37,688 bases of DNA from an uncultured Saprospiraceae bacterium (lineage in GTDB: Bacteria; Bacteroidota; Bacteroidia; Chitinophagales; Saprospiraceae): the NCBI GenBank assembly GCA_937918905.1, contig CAKZSH010000179.1, forward strand, positions 1-37,688, written 5' to 3'. The number at the start of each line of letters is the position of its first letter. The first letter of the stretch is position 1. This document shows, piece by piece, positions 15,508 to 23,932 of this stretch. The position numbers and the translations under genes are program-made. The notes below the pieces were generated by a model, which was not told where the DNA came from, did no database searches, and saw nothing but the letters and a program-made list of their open reading frames with translations.

Positions 15508-17493
15508 ATGAAGCTCGTTAAATTGCTAATAGTAGCAATGTTGGCTCTTGTTGTTCCCTCTATAACTAACGCCCAATGCTCTATACCAAAAAACCTAACA
15601 AATATTGGAAAACCAACTGATGCTCTTGCTAAAAGATTTCAGCAATATGCAAGAGATTCTCTTCAATTTGAAAAAATTGAAACCTGCCAATTAGAGTTTT
15701 ATATTCAATATACTTATTGTCTTCGAAGAATAGATCAACCTCAAAAGGCACTCGCCTTGCTGGATTCGATTTATCAAATATTTGATATTGAAAAACACCT
15801 TTTGATCGATACTGAATTCCTTTTAGAAAAAATATTGTTGCTTTCCTTTCAAGAAAGAGATGCCGACTTTAAAAAACTATTAAATACAATTAAGGATCGA
15901 CTTACCGAAAACAACTTCTTCGAAGCTGAAAAAAATAGAGATCAAGTATTGGATATTTTATCCGTATCCGCAGGATTGTATAGTGAAGCTGAAGATTATA
16001 CATTTGCAAATGTACTGTTAGAAAAGCAATTGCAATTCAATGTTGATGATGATCCTTTTGTCGCTTTCCATAATCATTTTATGATTGGCTTAAACAACCT
16101 GAATAGCAACTCTTATCATAAAGCGTATGATGAATTTTTAAAAGCTGCTCAATACAAAGATGGAGAGGGTATTGATTCCTCCATAATTGCCGAATTTTCA
16201 ATTTTAATGGGTACGGCATTGACTCACTTAGATAGTGCCGAAGTTGCTAAAAAATATTTTACAGATGCTCTTGCTTTGGATGGCGATAAAATGCACATCA
16301 AAACTTATGCATTAATTGGACTCGCAAAAATTCATGATGATTTGGGAGAACATGAATCACTAAAATCGGTGTCCAAAGAAATGGAAGCTATCACAGATTT
16401 AGAATTTTTTCCCAAATATTTAAAGCGAGATATTTATCATTATTTCACGATTATAAATTTATATGAACGGGATTATAAAAAATTTAAAATCAATAAAGCC
16501 ATCCTCGAAGAAAGCATAGATACAACTAGTATTCATGGAAAATATATCTTGAGTCAACTCCAATTACATGATGTGATTCTTAAAAAATTCAATAAAAATG
16601 AACACGAAATTTATATAAAAAATAGAAGTGTACATTTTAAAAAGAGAAACAATGACCAAATTGAAAATGTGAATAGTTTGAAATTAAAATTTGAAACAGA
16701 ACGAAAAGAAGTTGAAAATCAGTTATTAAAAAAAGAAACAGACTTGCAAACTGTCACTATTCAAAATCAAAAGTTCTCATTATTTGGATCTTCATTTGGG
16801 ATTTTGTTATTAGGGTTAATTTCTTTTTTATTATACAAAAGAAGTCAAGAGAGAACTAAAAATAACATTATACTTACGGAAAAGAATAAGAACATTCAGT
16901 TACTCCATAAAGATTTAAGTCATCGAATGAAAAACAATCTCTCGTTTATTTCTACACTCCTCCAAATGCAAGGAAGAAGACTCCAAAGCGGAGAAGCCAA
17001 ACAAGCCATCAAGGAAGGAGAAACACGTGTGGAAGCAATGTCTATTTTACATCGAAAATTACATATGCAACCTGAGGAAACCTCTGTTTTACTTAGCGAT
17101 TATTTAAATGAACTTTGTACCAATCTCAGGGAAACCTATCCCTACTTAGGTCAACAACCCGTTATCAATCAAAATATCGAAAAAGTACAAATGGATGGTG
17201 ATACAGCTGTTCGAGTGGGTTTAATTATAAATGAATTAGTGACGAATTCTTTTAAATATGCTTTTGACCATCAACCAAAACCTACCGTTGATATTCATGT
17301 AAAAAAGAAGGAAGATAACCTCGAATTGGTTTATAAAGATAATGGAATAGGATTGCCTGAAACTTTTAATGAGAAACAAACAAAGTCTCTCGGCTTCAAA
17401 TTGATTCAAACGATGACCAAACAACTGGATGGAACAATGCATGTAAAAAATAAAGATGGGGCATTTTTTCATTTTAACTTTAAGTCACAATAA
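15508..17493 (+). CDS. TPR-containing sensor histidine kinase (HisKA_2 type)
   Basis: A 661-residue sensor kinase. Signal peptide at 1-23 (MKLVKLLIVAMLALVVPSITNA), a helical TPR-like periplasmic region to about 370, a coiled coil (about 385-420), one membrane helix (about 426-446), then a HisKA_2 dimerisation/phosphoacceptor domain with H472 in DLSHRMKNNL and a HATPase_c domain (N box IINELVTNSFKYAF, G box YKDNGIGLP). The HisKA_2 family differs from classical HisKA. The response-regulator gene follows 78 bases downstream, so they form a two-component pair. The signal sensed is unknown. Confidence 0.9.
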   Translation: MKLVKLLIVAMLALVVPSITNAQCSIPKNLTNIGKPTDALAKRFQQYARDSLQFEKIETCQLEFYIQYTYCLRRIDQPQKALALLDSIYQIFDIEKHLLIDTEFLLEKILLLSFQERDADFKKLLNTIKDRLTENNFFEAEKNRDQVLDILSVSAGLYSEAEDYTFANVLLEKQLQFNVDDDPFVAFHNHFMIGLNNLNSNSYHKAYDEFLKAAQYKDGEGIDSSIIAEFSILMGTALTHLDSAEVAKKYFTDALALDGDKMHIKTYALIGLAKIHDDLGEHESLKSVSKEMEAITDLEFFPKYLKRDIYHYFTIINLYERDYKKFKINKAILEESIDTTSIHGKYILSQLQLHDVILKKFNKNEHEIYIKNRSVHFKKRNNDQIENVNSLKLKFETERKEVENQLLKKETDLQTVTIQNQKFSLFGSSFGILLLGLISFLLYKRSQERTKNNIILTEKNKNIQLLHKDLSHRMKNNLSFISTLLQMQGRRLQSGEAKQAIKEGETRVEAMSILHRKLHMQPEETSVLLSDYLNELCTNLRETYPYLGQQPVINQNIEKVQMDGDTAVRVGLIINELVTNSFKYAFDHQPKPTVDIHVKKKEDNLELVYKDNGIGLPETFNEKQTKSLGFKLIQTMTKQLDGTMHVKNKDGAFFHFNFKSQ

Positions 17494-17571
17494 AAAAATA
17501 AGGTTTTGATTTTGACTAGAAAAATTATTATTTCATCGTGACTATAGACAAAAAAAACATTGAATTAAATT

Positions 17572-18351
17572 ATGCCTGGATTAAAAATTTTAATTGTCGA
17601 AGATGACTTAATGTTGGGCCAAGGATTAGAAGAGAGATTGCTTGACTTTGGTTATTCCATTACTGATAATGTTGCTAATAGTCAATATGCATTATTGGCC
17701 TTTCGAAGAAGATTGCCAGACTTGGTGATTTGTGATATTGAATTAAAAAAGAGTAAATTGGATGGCATCCAATTAGCTGCTGCATTTAATCAAATTGAAA
17801 AAGTACCAATCATTTTTCTAACCTCTTTTGGAGATTCGAAAACAGTAGAAAGAGCAAAAAAAGTAAATCCTGCAAATTATTTAATGAAGCCATGTACCTC
17901 TCCACAACTTCAAGTAGCAATAGATCTTGCACTTGAAAATTTCATGACAAAAAATACAGCAGAAGTAATTCATTCTTTAAAAACTCAAAGGACTCCATCT
18001 TGCTTGTTATACGATTCTTCCAATTTCTTTTTTGTAAAGGATCGTAACAGATACGTCAGGGTTGAAATCGCTGATATTGTAATAGTTGAAGCATTGGGTT
18101 ACAACGTAAAAATTATTACAGATGATTATACGGTAGTACTTACTGCAAACCTAAGTAGCTTTTCCAAACAAGTCCAACACAAGTCTCTAGTACGAGTCCA
18201 TCGTTCACATATTATCAATACCAACAAGCTAGTTTCTTTTGATGCTGGACGAGCATTTTTAAAATATAAAGATGGCTTAAAAGAGGTTTCTATAGGAGGA
18301 ACTTATCGAGAGGATTTCCAAAGATTATTACCTCGCTTGGTGTCAGATTAA
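17572..18351 (+). CDS. LytTR-family response regulator
   Basis: A 259-residue regulator with an N-terminal receiver domain (1-125; acidic pocket E10-D11-D12, phosphoacceptor D55 in VICDIELKK, T84 and K106) and a C-terminal LytTR DNA-binding domain (about 145-255; core FFVKDRNRYVRVEIADIVIV, then HKSLVRVHRSHIINTNKL, where RVHRSHIIN is the family signature). It is expected to bind direct repeats in target promoters when phosphorylated. It is cotranscribed with the upstream TPR-HisKA_2 kinase. Confidence 0.93.
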   Translation: MPGLKILIVEDDLMLGQGLEERLLDFGYSITDNVANSQYALLAFRRRLPDLVICDIELKKSKLDGIQLAAAFNQIEKVPIIFLTSFGDSKTVERAKKVNPANYLMKPCTSPQLQVAIDLALENFMTKNTAEVIHSLKTQRTPSCLLYDSSNFFFVKDRNRYVRVEIADIVIVEALGYNVKIITDDYTVVLTANLSSFSKQVQHKSLVRVHRSHIINTNKLVSFDAGRAFLKYKDGLKEVSIGGTYREDFQRLLPRLVSD

Positions 18352-18878
18352 GTTACTTGGTTCTTTGACAAATTGCATATCTCTGATTAAATATTACTAA
18401 AAAAATCTATTTATAGGGAAAAAGTAGCCATTCATAAGGATGGTTGTTTTTTTGTTTTGGAGTAGGTTATCTTAGCATTAACAATGAACGACTCGGACTA
18501 TCCCCAAATTATAACAATAACATTAAAACATTTTTCATGAGATTTAGATTAGCAGTAATCTGATAGATAAATCATCCTCTTAAATGGCTCTGTCAGATTA
18601 CTCTCTAAATATGTCATGAATAAAAAACAACTGACTTTAAACGATTCTCTATAATTTTCACTATGAAACACTAATTTAAAAACCCTATTACTTCACTAAA
18701 CCAAATGGATTATGTTTATTTTTCTATCACAAATCAACACCGAACAATCGGTCTTTGAAGAACTCATTGATTTAAGTTTGTAAAATTTAAAAAAGTCATT
18801 AATCTTTCGATTAATGACTTTTTTTTTATTTCAATAAGTTGAAATCTGCATTTTAAGTTTCGTAAATTTTAATACTAT
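18352..18878. other. Intergenic region with inverted repeats and two terminator-like hairpins
   Basis: No convincing gene is seen. A weak terminator-like hairpin (TAGCCAT/ATGGTTG, stems 18425-18431 and 18440-18446, then T-rich) could end the kinase-regulator transcript. An imperfect inverted repeat around AGTAATCTGA/TCAGATTACT spans roughly 18544-18610. A 23-codon ORF (18712-18783) ends just before the strong hairpin at 18789-18824. Neither the ORF nor the repeat could be tied to a function. Confidence 0.5.
18789..18828. terminator. Bidirectional intrinsic terminator
   Basis: AAAAAAGTCATTAATC (18789-18804), loop TTTC, then its exact reverse complement (18809-18824), followed by a run of T to 18828. 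In the leftward direction the stem is also followed by T-rich sequence, so it can terminate the YpfJ-type gene (stop 18879) as well as anything read from the left. Confidence 0.85.
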
Positions 18879-19748
18879 TTACAGTTCTCTACTCATATCA
18901 AAGAAAGCATCTAACAATTCTTTTTTGATACTACCATTTTCCAATCCAGCTTGAAATGCTCTCATCCTCTGCTCTGAAGTACCATGTGTAAATGAATCAG
19001 GAACAACATAACCTCTACCTCTTTTTTGAATGGTATCATCCCCTATCGCATGAGCTGCACGCATCGCCTCTTCAATATCTCCCTCCTGTAAAATATTTTT
19101 CATTTCATTGGCATGTTTAGCCCATACTCCTGCCAAATAATCTGCCATTAATTCTAATCGAACAGACAATTTATTATACTCTTTTTCAGAAATTCTTCTT
19201 CTTTGCTTATGCAAATAGTTGGTATAACCTAAAAGATTTTGAACATGATGACCTGCTTCATGAGCTACAACATAAGCCATTGCAAAATCACCAGGTGCTT
19301 TAAACTGAGTTTGCAGTTGTTTATAAAAAGCCAAATCAATATACAATTTATGATCTCCTGGACAATAAAAAGGCCCAGTCGCAGCACTTGCATGACCACA
19401 AGCAGAACTTACTTGACCTGTAAAAAGTTTTAATTTGGGTTCTTGATAATACATACCTAACTGCTCAGGAAAAAGCTTATTCCAAACATCTTCGGTATCT
19501 TTTAACACTACACTTACAAATTGTGCCAAAGCATCTTCCTCCTCCGAAGTTTGTTGAGGTGCTTGTTGAGTTTGAGGTTGACTTGTTGCTGCTTGTTGAA
19601 TAACAGCACAGCCATCACCACCTAATAATTGAATAATAATTGCCATAACGATAACACCTACACCAATACCTCCAACCGCTCTTGAAGTCCCGCTACCCCC
19701 TCTTACATCTTCGACATTTTTACTACCTTGTCTACCTTGCCAACGCAT
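18879..19748 (-). CDS. ypfJ: YpfJ-type neutral zinc metallopeptidase
   Basis: A 289-residue protein of the PF04228 zinc peptidase family. After a basic, Gly-rich N-terminus (MRWQGRQGSKNVEDVRGGSG, typical of YpfJ) there is one membrane helix (about 25-43), a Gln/Thr-rich linker, then the catalytic domain with conserved CGHASAATGPFYCPGDHKLY (117-136) and the zinc-binding HEAGHH (H163, E164, H167). The C-terminal block MADYLAGVWAKH supplies the third ligand region. It probably acts at the periplasmic face of the inner membrane; substrates are not known for the family. It has its own upstream region holding a large inverted repeat. Confidence 0.88.
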   Translation of the reverse strand: MRWQGRQGSKNVEDVRGGSGTSRAVGGIGVGVIVMAIIIQLLGGDGCAVIQQAATSQPQTQQAPQQTSEEEDALAQFVSVVLKDTEDVWNKLFPEQLGMYYQEPKLKLFTGQVSSACGHASAATGPFYCPGDHKLYIDLAFYKQLQTQFKAPGDFAMAYVVAHEAGHHVQNLLGYTNYLHKQRRRISEKEYNKLSVRLELMADYLAGVWAKHANEMKNILQEGDIEEAMRAAHAIGDDTIQKRGRGYVVPDSFTHGTSEQRMRAFQAGLENGSIKKELLDAFFDMSREL

Positions 19749-19830
19749 AGAATAAATATTTTTTAGAGTGAAAAAATGATTTTGTTTATTAAAATAATTA
19801 GAGATAGGTAAATGAAATTATAATTTATAA

Positions 19831-20004
19831 ATTTAGTAACTATTCAACATTCGCTGTACACGAACGAGTCAAGGTCTGACTTAAAAGTCAGGCTTTGACT
19901 TATATTGATGTTCTTATAAGTTATTGATGTTCTTACAAGTCAAGGCTTGACTAGAGAAGTCAAACCTTGACTCGTGTACACCCAATGTTGAATAATTACT
20001 AAAT
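19831..20004. repeat. Large (174-bp) inverted repeat with TCAAGGTCTGACTT copy 2
   Basis: The outer arms (ATTTAGTAACTATTCAACATT... at 19831-19860 against 19975-20004) pair at about 26 of 30 positions. The pairing continues inward through GTCAAGGTCTGACTT...AGTCAGGCTTTGACTT (19868-19902) against a diverged complement at about 19938-19974. The loop holds a tandem near-direct repeat (TTATTGATGTTCTTA-type, two copies). The left inner arm is the repeat also found at 8489-8529. It lies between the YpfJ-type gene start and the DUF1573 gene terminator. It resembles a non-autonomous palindromic element; no coding sequence was seen in it. Confidence 0.85.
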
Positions 20005-20044
20005 TTCTACTATTACAAAAGTACATTTTTTTATATAGGTAAAA

Positions 20045-20082
20045 AAATAAACCTTTTACGATTCAACGTAAAAGGTTTATTT
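20045..20082 (-). terminator. Intrinsic terminator of the DUF1573 gene
   Basis: AAATAAACCTTTTACG (20045-20060), loop ATTCAA, and the exact complement to 20082. Read leftward the stem is followed by a T-run (the A-run at 20041-20047 and beyond on the + strand). It lies about 23 bases after the DUF1573 stop codon. Confidence 0.9.
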
Positions 20083-20104
20083 TCATAAAACTCAAAAACG
20101 ATTA

Positions 20105-20761
20105 TTATTTTCCTTCTTTCAAAACTTCTCCTTTAATATTAATGAATGTTTGAGCAGGAGTCGTATTAGCTGTAATGGTTACTCGTTTATTTTGTTTTCC
20201 TGACTTGCCTTTAGAATTAAATTCCACAAGTAACTCCCCAGTTGCTCCTGGTGCAATTGGTTCTTTTGGCCATTGAGGAACTGTACATCCACATGAACCT
20301 TTTGCATTTTTTATTATCAATGGCTCCGAACCAGTATTCTTGAATTTATAAACGTAAGAAACTTTTTCACCTGACGTAATCACTCCAAAATCAAAAACAG
20401 ATTCTTCAAATTCAATAGTAGTTGTTGGGCCTACTGGAGCAGTAGGTTCGGCTGGAGGTGTCACATTTACTGCAGGAGTATTATTATTCAGTCCATACTT
20501 TTCCATCGTTGCAAATTCGTACAATTTATTTTGATCTGCTTTCGATAAATGTTCTGCAACTCGAGCAATTGCCTTTTTCGAATTCTCTGCTTCTATTAAA
20601 GTTATGGCATGTTGGAGTACCGCAGCACGTTGCTTATCATCCAATTCATCTAAAGTTTTTCCCATTCGATCACGAAAATCTTGTGAAGTGTCTTGAGAAA
20701 AAATAGGACTAGCAAAAAATAAAGCAATGGCAAATAAAAAAATGGTTTGAAACGGTTTCAT
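20105..20761 (-). CDS. Secreted DUF1573-domain protein
   Basis: A 218-residue exported protein. A signal peptide at 1-23 (MKPFQTIFLFAIALFFASPIFSQ) is followed by a helical, charged region (about 25-90), a Pro/Thr linker and a C-terminal DUF1573 domain with FDFGVITSGEKVSYVYKFKN, SCGCTVPQWPKEPIAPG and KRVTITANTTP. DUF1573 is an immunoglobulin-like beta-sandwich of unknown function very common in Bacteroidota. A longer frame starts at 20917, but its first 52 residues are read through the psd terminator and lack protein-like character, so the ATG at 20761 is chosen. Confidence 0.9.
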   Translation of the reverse strand: MKPFQTIFLFAIALFFASPIFSQDTSQDFRDRMGKTLDELDDKQRAAVLQHAITLIEAENSKKAIARVAEHLSKADQNKLYEFATMEKYGLNNNTPAVNVTPPAEPTAPVGPTTTIEFEESVFDFGVITSGEKVSYVYKFKNTGSEPLIIKNAKGSCGCTVPQWPKEPIAPGATGELLVEFNSKGKSGKQNKRVTITANTTPAQTFINIKGEVLKEGK

Positions 20762-20900
20762 TTTAATTTTTTTTTTGGTGAAAAAAATAAGATTTTTTGG
20801 AAATTTTCTTGAGGTTGGAATATCATTTTTTGGGGTTCGAATAATTTTATATTGTTTGTCAACATAAAATAACATTGACCAATTTTTTAAGATATTAATA

Positions 20901-20939
20901 AAAAACGGTATTTGCATGGTTAACGCAAATACCGTTTTT
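20901..20939 (-). terminator. Intrinsic terminator of psd
   Basis: AAAAACGGTATTTGC (20901-20915) and GCAAATACCGTTTTT (20925-20939) form a 15-bp perfect stem with a 9-base loop. Read leftward the stem ends in a T-run (the A-run at 20900-20905). It lies about 17 bases past the psd stop codon. A longer reading of the DUF1573 gene would start inside its loop. Confidence 0.9.
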
Positions 20940-20956
20940 TTTATTTTTTTATAAAA

Positions 20957-21610
20957 CTATAATCGTGCTAAAACAGTTTTATTTCCTTTTACTTTTTGTC
21001 CTAAAGTAACTTCTATTTTAGTATCAAGTGGTAAAAACAAGTCCACCCTAGAGCCAAATTTAATAAAGCCCATATCTTTACCTTGTTCTACTTTTTCTCC
21101 TACATCAAGGTAATTGACAATTCTTTTTGCCATAAAACCAGCGATTTGTCGAAGCAAAATTTCTTCCTCACCATTATTGATTACCACAGTAGTTCTTTCA
21201 TTTTCAGTAGAGGATTTTGGATTCCATGCTACTAAATATTTTCCTGGGTGATAACGAAAATAATTAACAGTACCACTTACAGGATTTCTATTCACATGTA
21301 CATTTACAGGAGACATGAAGATAGAAACTTGCAGTTTTTTTGCATTGAAATATTCATTTTCTACCACCTCTTCGATTGTAACTATTTTACCATCTGCGGG
21401 TGCATAAACAATATTATCATCAGTTAGTGTAATTTCTCGGTTTGGGTTTCGGAAAAATTGTAAAACCAAAAGAAATAGAACTAATGAGATTATTCCAACA
21501 ATCATCAACGCTTTCGGAAAAAACCAAAAGACACCAAAGTTCACCAACGCAAAAAATATAGCTAATCCAGCTAGTATTTTATGTCCTTCTTTATGGATTT
21601 TTAAAGTCAT
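20957..21610 (-). CDS. psd: Phosphatidylserine decarboxylase proenzyme (short type)
   Basis: Converts phosphatidylserine to phosphatidylethanolamine at the inner membrane. The 217-residue proenzyme has N-terminal hydrophobic segments (about 11-30 and 33-50), the YAPADGKIV block (D73), SIFMSPVNVHVNRNPVSG, and FIKFGSRVDLFLP with the self-cleavage site G186-S187, giving a beta chain and a small pyruvoyl-bearing alpha chain. This is the short, archaetidylserine-decarboxylase-like type found in Bacteroidota. It is followed in the same orientation by the DUF1573 gene after a strong terminator and preceded by cdsA, so two consecutive phospholipid steps are adjacent; pssA is not in the window. Confidence 0.94.
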   Translation of the reverse strand: MTLKIHKEGHKILAGLAIFFALVNFGVFWFFPKALMIVGIISLVLFLLVLQFFRNPNREITLTDDNIVYAPADGKIVTIEEVVENEYFNAKKLQVSIFMSPVNVHVNRNPVSGTVNYFRYHPGKYLVAWNPKSSTENERTTVVINNGEEEILLRQIAGFMAKRIVNYLDVGEKVEQGKDMGFIKFGSRVDLFLPLDTKIEVTLGQKVKGNKTVLARL

Positions 21611-21871
21611 TAAATTTTATTTTTGGATGAGATAGAGATTCAATTAAGTTTAAGAGTATGTTTTTTAATGCATATTTATCTTTTAGAGCGTGTAAAATTA
21701 AAAAAAATTACCACACTTAGTAACGATAATATACATTTCATTTTGTCGTATAAGTCGTTATTTATCTAAAAAAGCTACATTCTAAAACACTCATTCAACG
21801 CTTCAAATAAGTGGTAAGTTTTAAAACTTGACAAGTTAATCAAGAACAAAAACGCTTTTTTCGACAAAAAG

Positions 21872-22705
21872 TTAATGAATCCAGAGTAAATATGTTGCTG
21901 CAAATGGAATCATATACATAAATGCGTCAAAACGATCCAAGAATCCACCGTGCCCTGGCATTATCGTTCCTGAGTCTTTTACTCCCAAGCTCCTCTTTAG
22001 CATCGACTCAATAAGGTCTCCTGTGCTCCCAAATATGGATACAATCCCAGCCAATACTAACCAATTCTGTAAAGTCAATTCTTTGGTATAAATGCTTAAT
22101 AACCAAGCAATTACAAATGTTACAACTACTCCACCTAACGAACCCTCCCATGTCTTTTTAGGGGAAATTCGAGGAAAAAGTGGGGTTTTACCAATTACAG
22201 AACCTATCAAATAAGCTCCTGTATCATTTCCCCAAGTTAGTAATAACAATCCTAATATGATGAATGGATAAAATGCATCTCCTTCAATTGCGATAAATTG
22301 AAGCAACGTAAATGGAATTCCAATATAGATTAACCCTAAAAAGATAGTCCCTATATTATCAAAAGGAGCTTTAGAATTGGTGAATAATTCTATCAAAAAT
22401 ATCAAAAACAAAAAAGGCAGTAAAATAAGAAAATGGCTTTTGGCAAAAAGAAAGGCATCGAAATCCCCTCCGATATGATAAAATGCGGCCATTAAGAAAG
22501 GAGCAATACCTAGTAATGTTCCATATATTTTTCTTAAAATATCATGTGAAGCATTTTTCAAGGTAAGATTATAAAATTCCCATAAACTCAATAATGTTAT
22601 CAATCCAAATAATCCTAAAAAGGAATATTTACTATAAAATAACCCGCCTAACATCACTACTACAAATACAATAGCAGTTAACCCTCTCTCAATTAATCCG
22701 CTCAT
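21872..22705 (-). CDS. cdsA: Phosphatidate cytidylyltransferase
   Basis: Makes CDP-diacylglycerol from CTP and phosphatidic acid, the precursor of all phospholipids. A 277-residue protein with about eight membrane helices and the CDS family signature near the C-terminus: STGDLIESMLKRSLGVKDSG (about 227-246) followed by PGHGGFLDRFDAFM, preceded by the SPKKTWEGSLGG block. The length is normal. Together with psd it forms a phospholipid pair; the gap between the two (21611-21871) is AT-rich and holds no clear terminator. Confidence 0.94.
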   Translation of the reverse strand: MSGLIERGLTAIVFVVVMLGGLFYSKYSFLGLFGLITLLSLWEFYNLTLKNASHDILRKIYGTLLGIAPFLMAAFYHIGGDFDAFLFAKSHFLILLPFLFLIFLIELFTNSKAPFDNIGTIFLGLIYIGIPFTLLQFIAIEGDAFYPFIILGLLLLTWGNDTGAYLIGSVIGKTPLFPRISPKKTWEGSLGGVVVTFVIAWLLSIYTKELTLQNWLVLAGIVSIFGSTGDLIESMLKRSLGVKDSGTIMPGHGGFLDRFDAFMYMIPFAATYLLWIH

Positions 22706-22843
22706 AAGTTTAGTTCTTGTTTATTTAATATGTATCTAATTTGGTTAATTGGTTTAACTAGTTGAATAGTTAATTTGGCGAACGTAAACCCAAATTGTGA
22801 TAATCTCCATCTCACCTAATTAACTATTTAACCCATTCACTAT
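22706..22843. repeat. Imperfect inverted repeat between cdsA and the CPBP gene
   Basis: GTTAATTGGTTTAACTAGTTGAATAGTTAATT-type sequence at about 22743-22774 pairs imperfectly with TAATTAACTATTTAACCCATTCACTATTCAAC at about 22818-22849. The right arm reaches the stop of the leftward CPBP gene (22844). It is another boundary palindrome, less well preserved than those further left. Confidence 0.45.
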
Positions 22844-23770
22844 TCAACTTCTATTTCCAGTATTTAATTTTATCATCAATCTTCCAAGCATAACAATGAT
22901 AATGAGAGCACCTATTGTCATGCCCCAATTTACATCTACCATCATGTCATCAAAATCAAATTCTGTTTTCCCTTGTTGATAAAAATATTGCCCAACTATT
23001 TGAAAAGCATTATTAGCAAAATGAGCAAATATTGGCACCCATAAGTTACCACTCCAAACAAATAAATATCCTAAAATTGCACCCAAAAATACCCTCGGTA
23101 AAAAACCTTGAAACTGCATATGGAATGCACTAAAAATGATCGCTGCTACCCATATGCCGAGATGTGGGTTTTTAAATTTTTCTACCAATTTCTTTTGAAT
23201 AATTCCTCTAAAAAGAAACTCCTCTCCTATCGCTGGAATAACTGCAATTATCAATAAATTAAACCATAACTCGTATGGCTCAGATACTATAAGTAAGTTT
23301 CCAATCATTTCTGCCAATTGAGTTTCCGTATCAATTAATGACGCAGGAAGTGGAATCTTCATATTCAACCAAAGTGCAAATTGTGCTAATGGAAATGCCG
23401 CTAAAATGATAATCACTCCTAGAAAAAGGTTAATTATATTGGGAAATTTATCAATGCGTAAGTAGTTACCCCACTTGCTTTTATGAAAAAAATAAGCAAA
23501 CACAATGGAAGGAATCACAAAAGTTGTCAAATGATTGACCATCAAATTCGTTCTGATAAAATCTCTAAGGCTAGCAGGGCTTTCGGCAGTCAATGATTTA
23601 AAGGTAGATTGGTTATCAATTCCTTTCCATGCTCCCAAAGCTTCGATAATTCCAAGCCCTATCATCAAACTCAAAAATATCGTCATTCCTAAAAATGTAA
23701 TTTTTAAAAATGGATCATCTTTGCCCAATTTATCAGCCCCAAAATTTATTTGATTTTTCTCCACAGACAT
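22844..23770 (-). CDS. CPBP-family intramembrane glutamic endopeptidase
   Basis: A 308-residue membrane protein with about seven helices and the three Abi/CPBP motifs: EEFLFRG (E183, E184, R188), FSAFHMQFQGFLPRVFLG (H217) and the C-terminal HFANN (H250, N254). CPBP proteins include CAAX-prenyl proteases and bacteriocin-immunity proteins; the substrate here is unknown. A long soluble N-terminal stretch (about 40-70) precedes the conserved core. It is upstream of cdsA in the same orientation, and its start faces pdxJ. Confidence 0.87.
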   Translation of the reverse strand: MSVEKNQINFGADKLGKDDPFLKITFLGMTIFLSLMIGLGIIEALGAWKGIDNQSTFKSLTAESPASLRDFIRTNLMVNHLTTFVIPSIVFAYFFHKSKWGNYLRIDKFPNIINLFLGVIIILAAFPLAQFALWLNMKIPLPASLIDTETQLAEMIGNLLIVSEPYELWFNLLIIAVIPAIGEEFLFRGIIQKKLVEKFKNPHLGIWVAAIIFSAFHMQFQGFLPRVFLGAILGYLFVWSGNLWVPIFAHFANNAFQIVGQYFYQQGKTEFDFDDMMVDVNWGMTIGALIIIVMLGRLMIKLNTGNRS

Positions 23771-23829
23771 TAAACTTAATATTACTTTTGATGCAAGATA
23801 AGAAAGTTTCTAATTGATTTAAATAATTC

Positions 23830-23915
23830 AGGATGATGGATTCAAGATGATCGAAAAACGTATTTTTCTAAAATCGATTCCCGTTAAAGGATCATCATGA
23901 ATCTATAATCCTAAA
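23830..23915. repeat. Inverted repeat between the CPBP gene and pdxJ
   Basis: AGGATGATGGATTCAAGATGATC (about 23830-23852) and GATCATCATGAATCTATAATCCT (about 23890-23912) pair at 20 of 23 positions. It sits in the short gap between divergently transcribed genes, so it is not a terminator; an operator-like or element-like role is open. Promoters for both genes must overlap it. Confidence 0.65.
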
Positions 23916-23932
23916 TCCATAATCTTTATAAA

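Noticed and set aside
20762..20917. N-terminal extension of the DUF1573 gene to 20917
   Set aside because: It would begin in the loop of the psd terminator and places 52 low-complexity residues before a perfect signal peptide.
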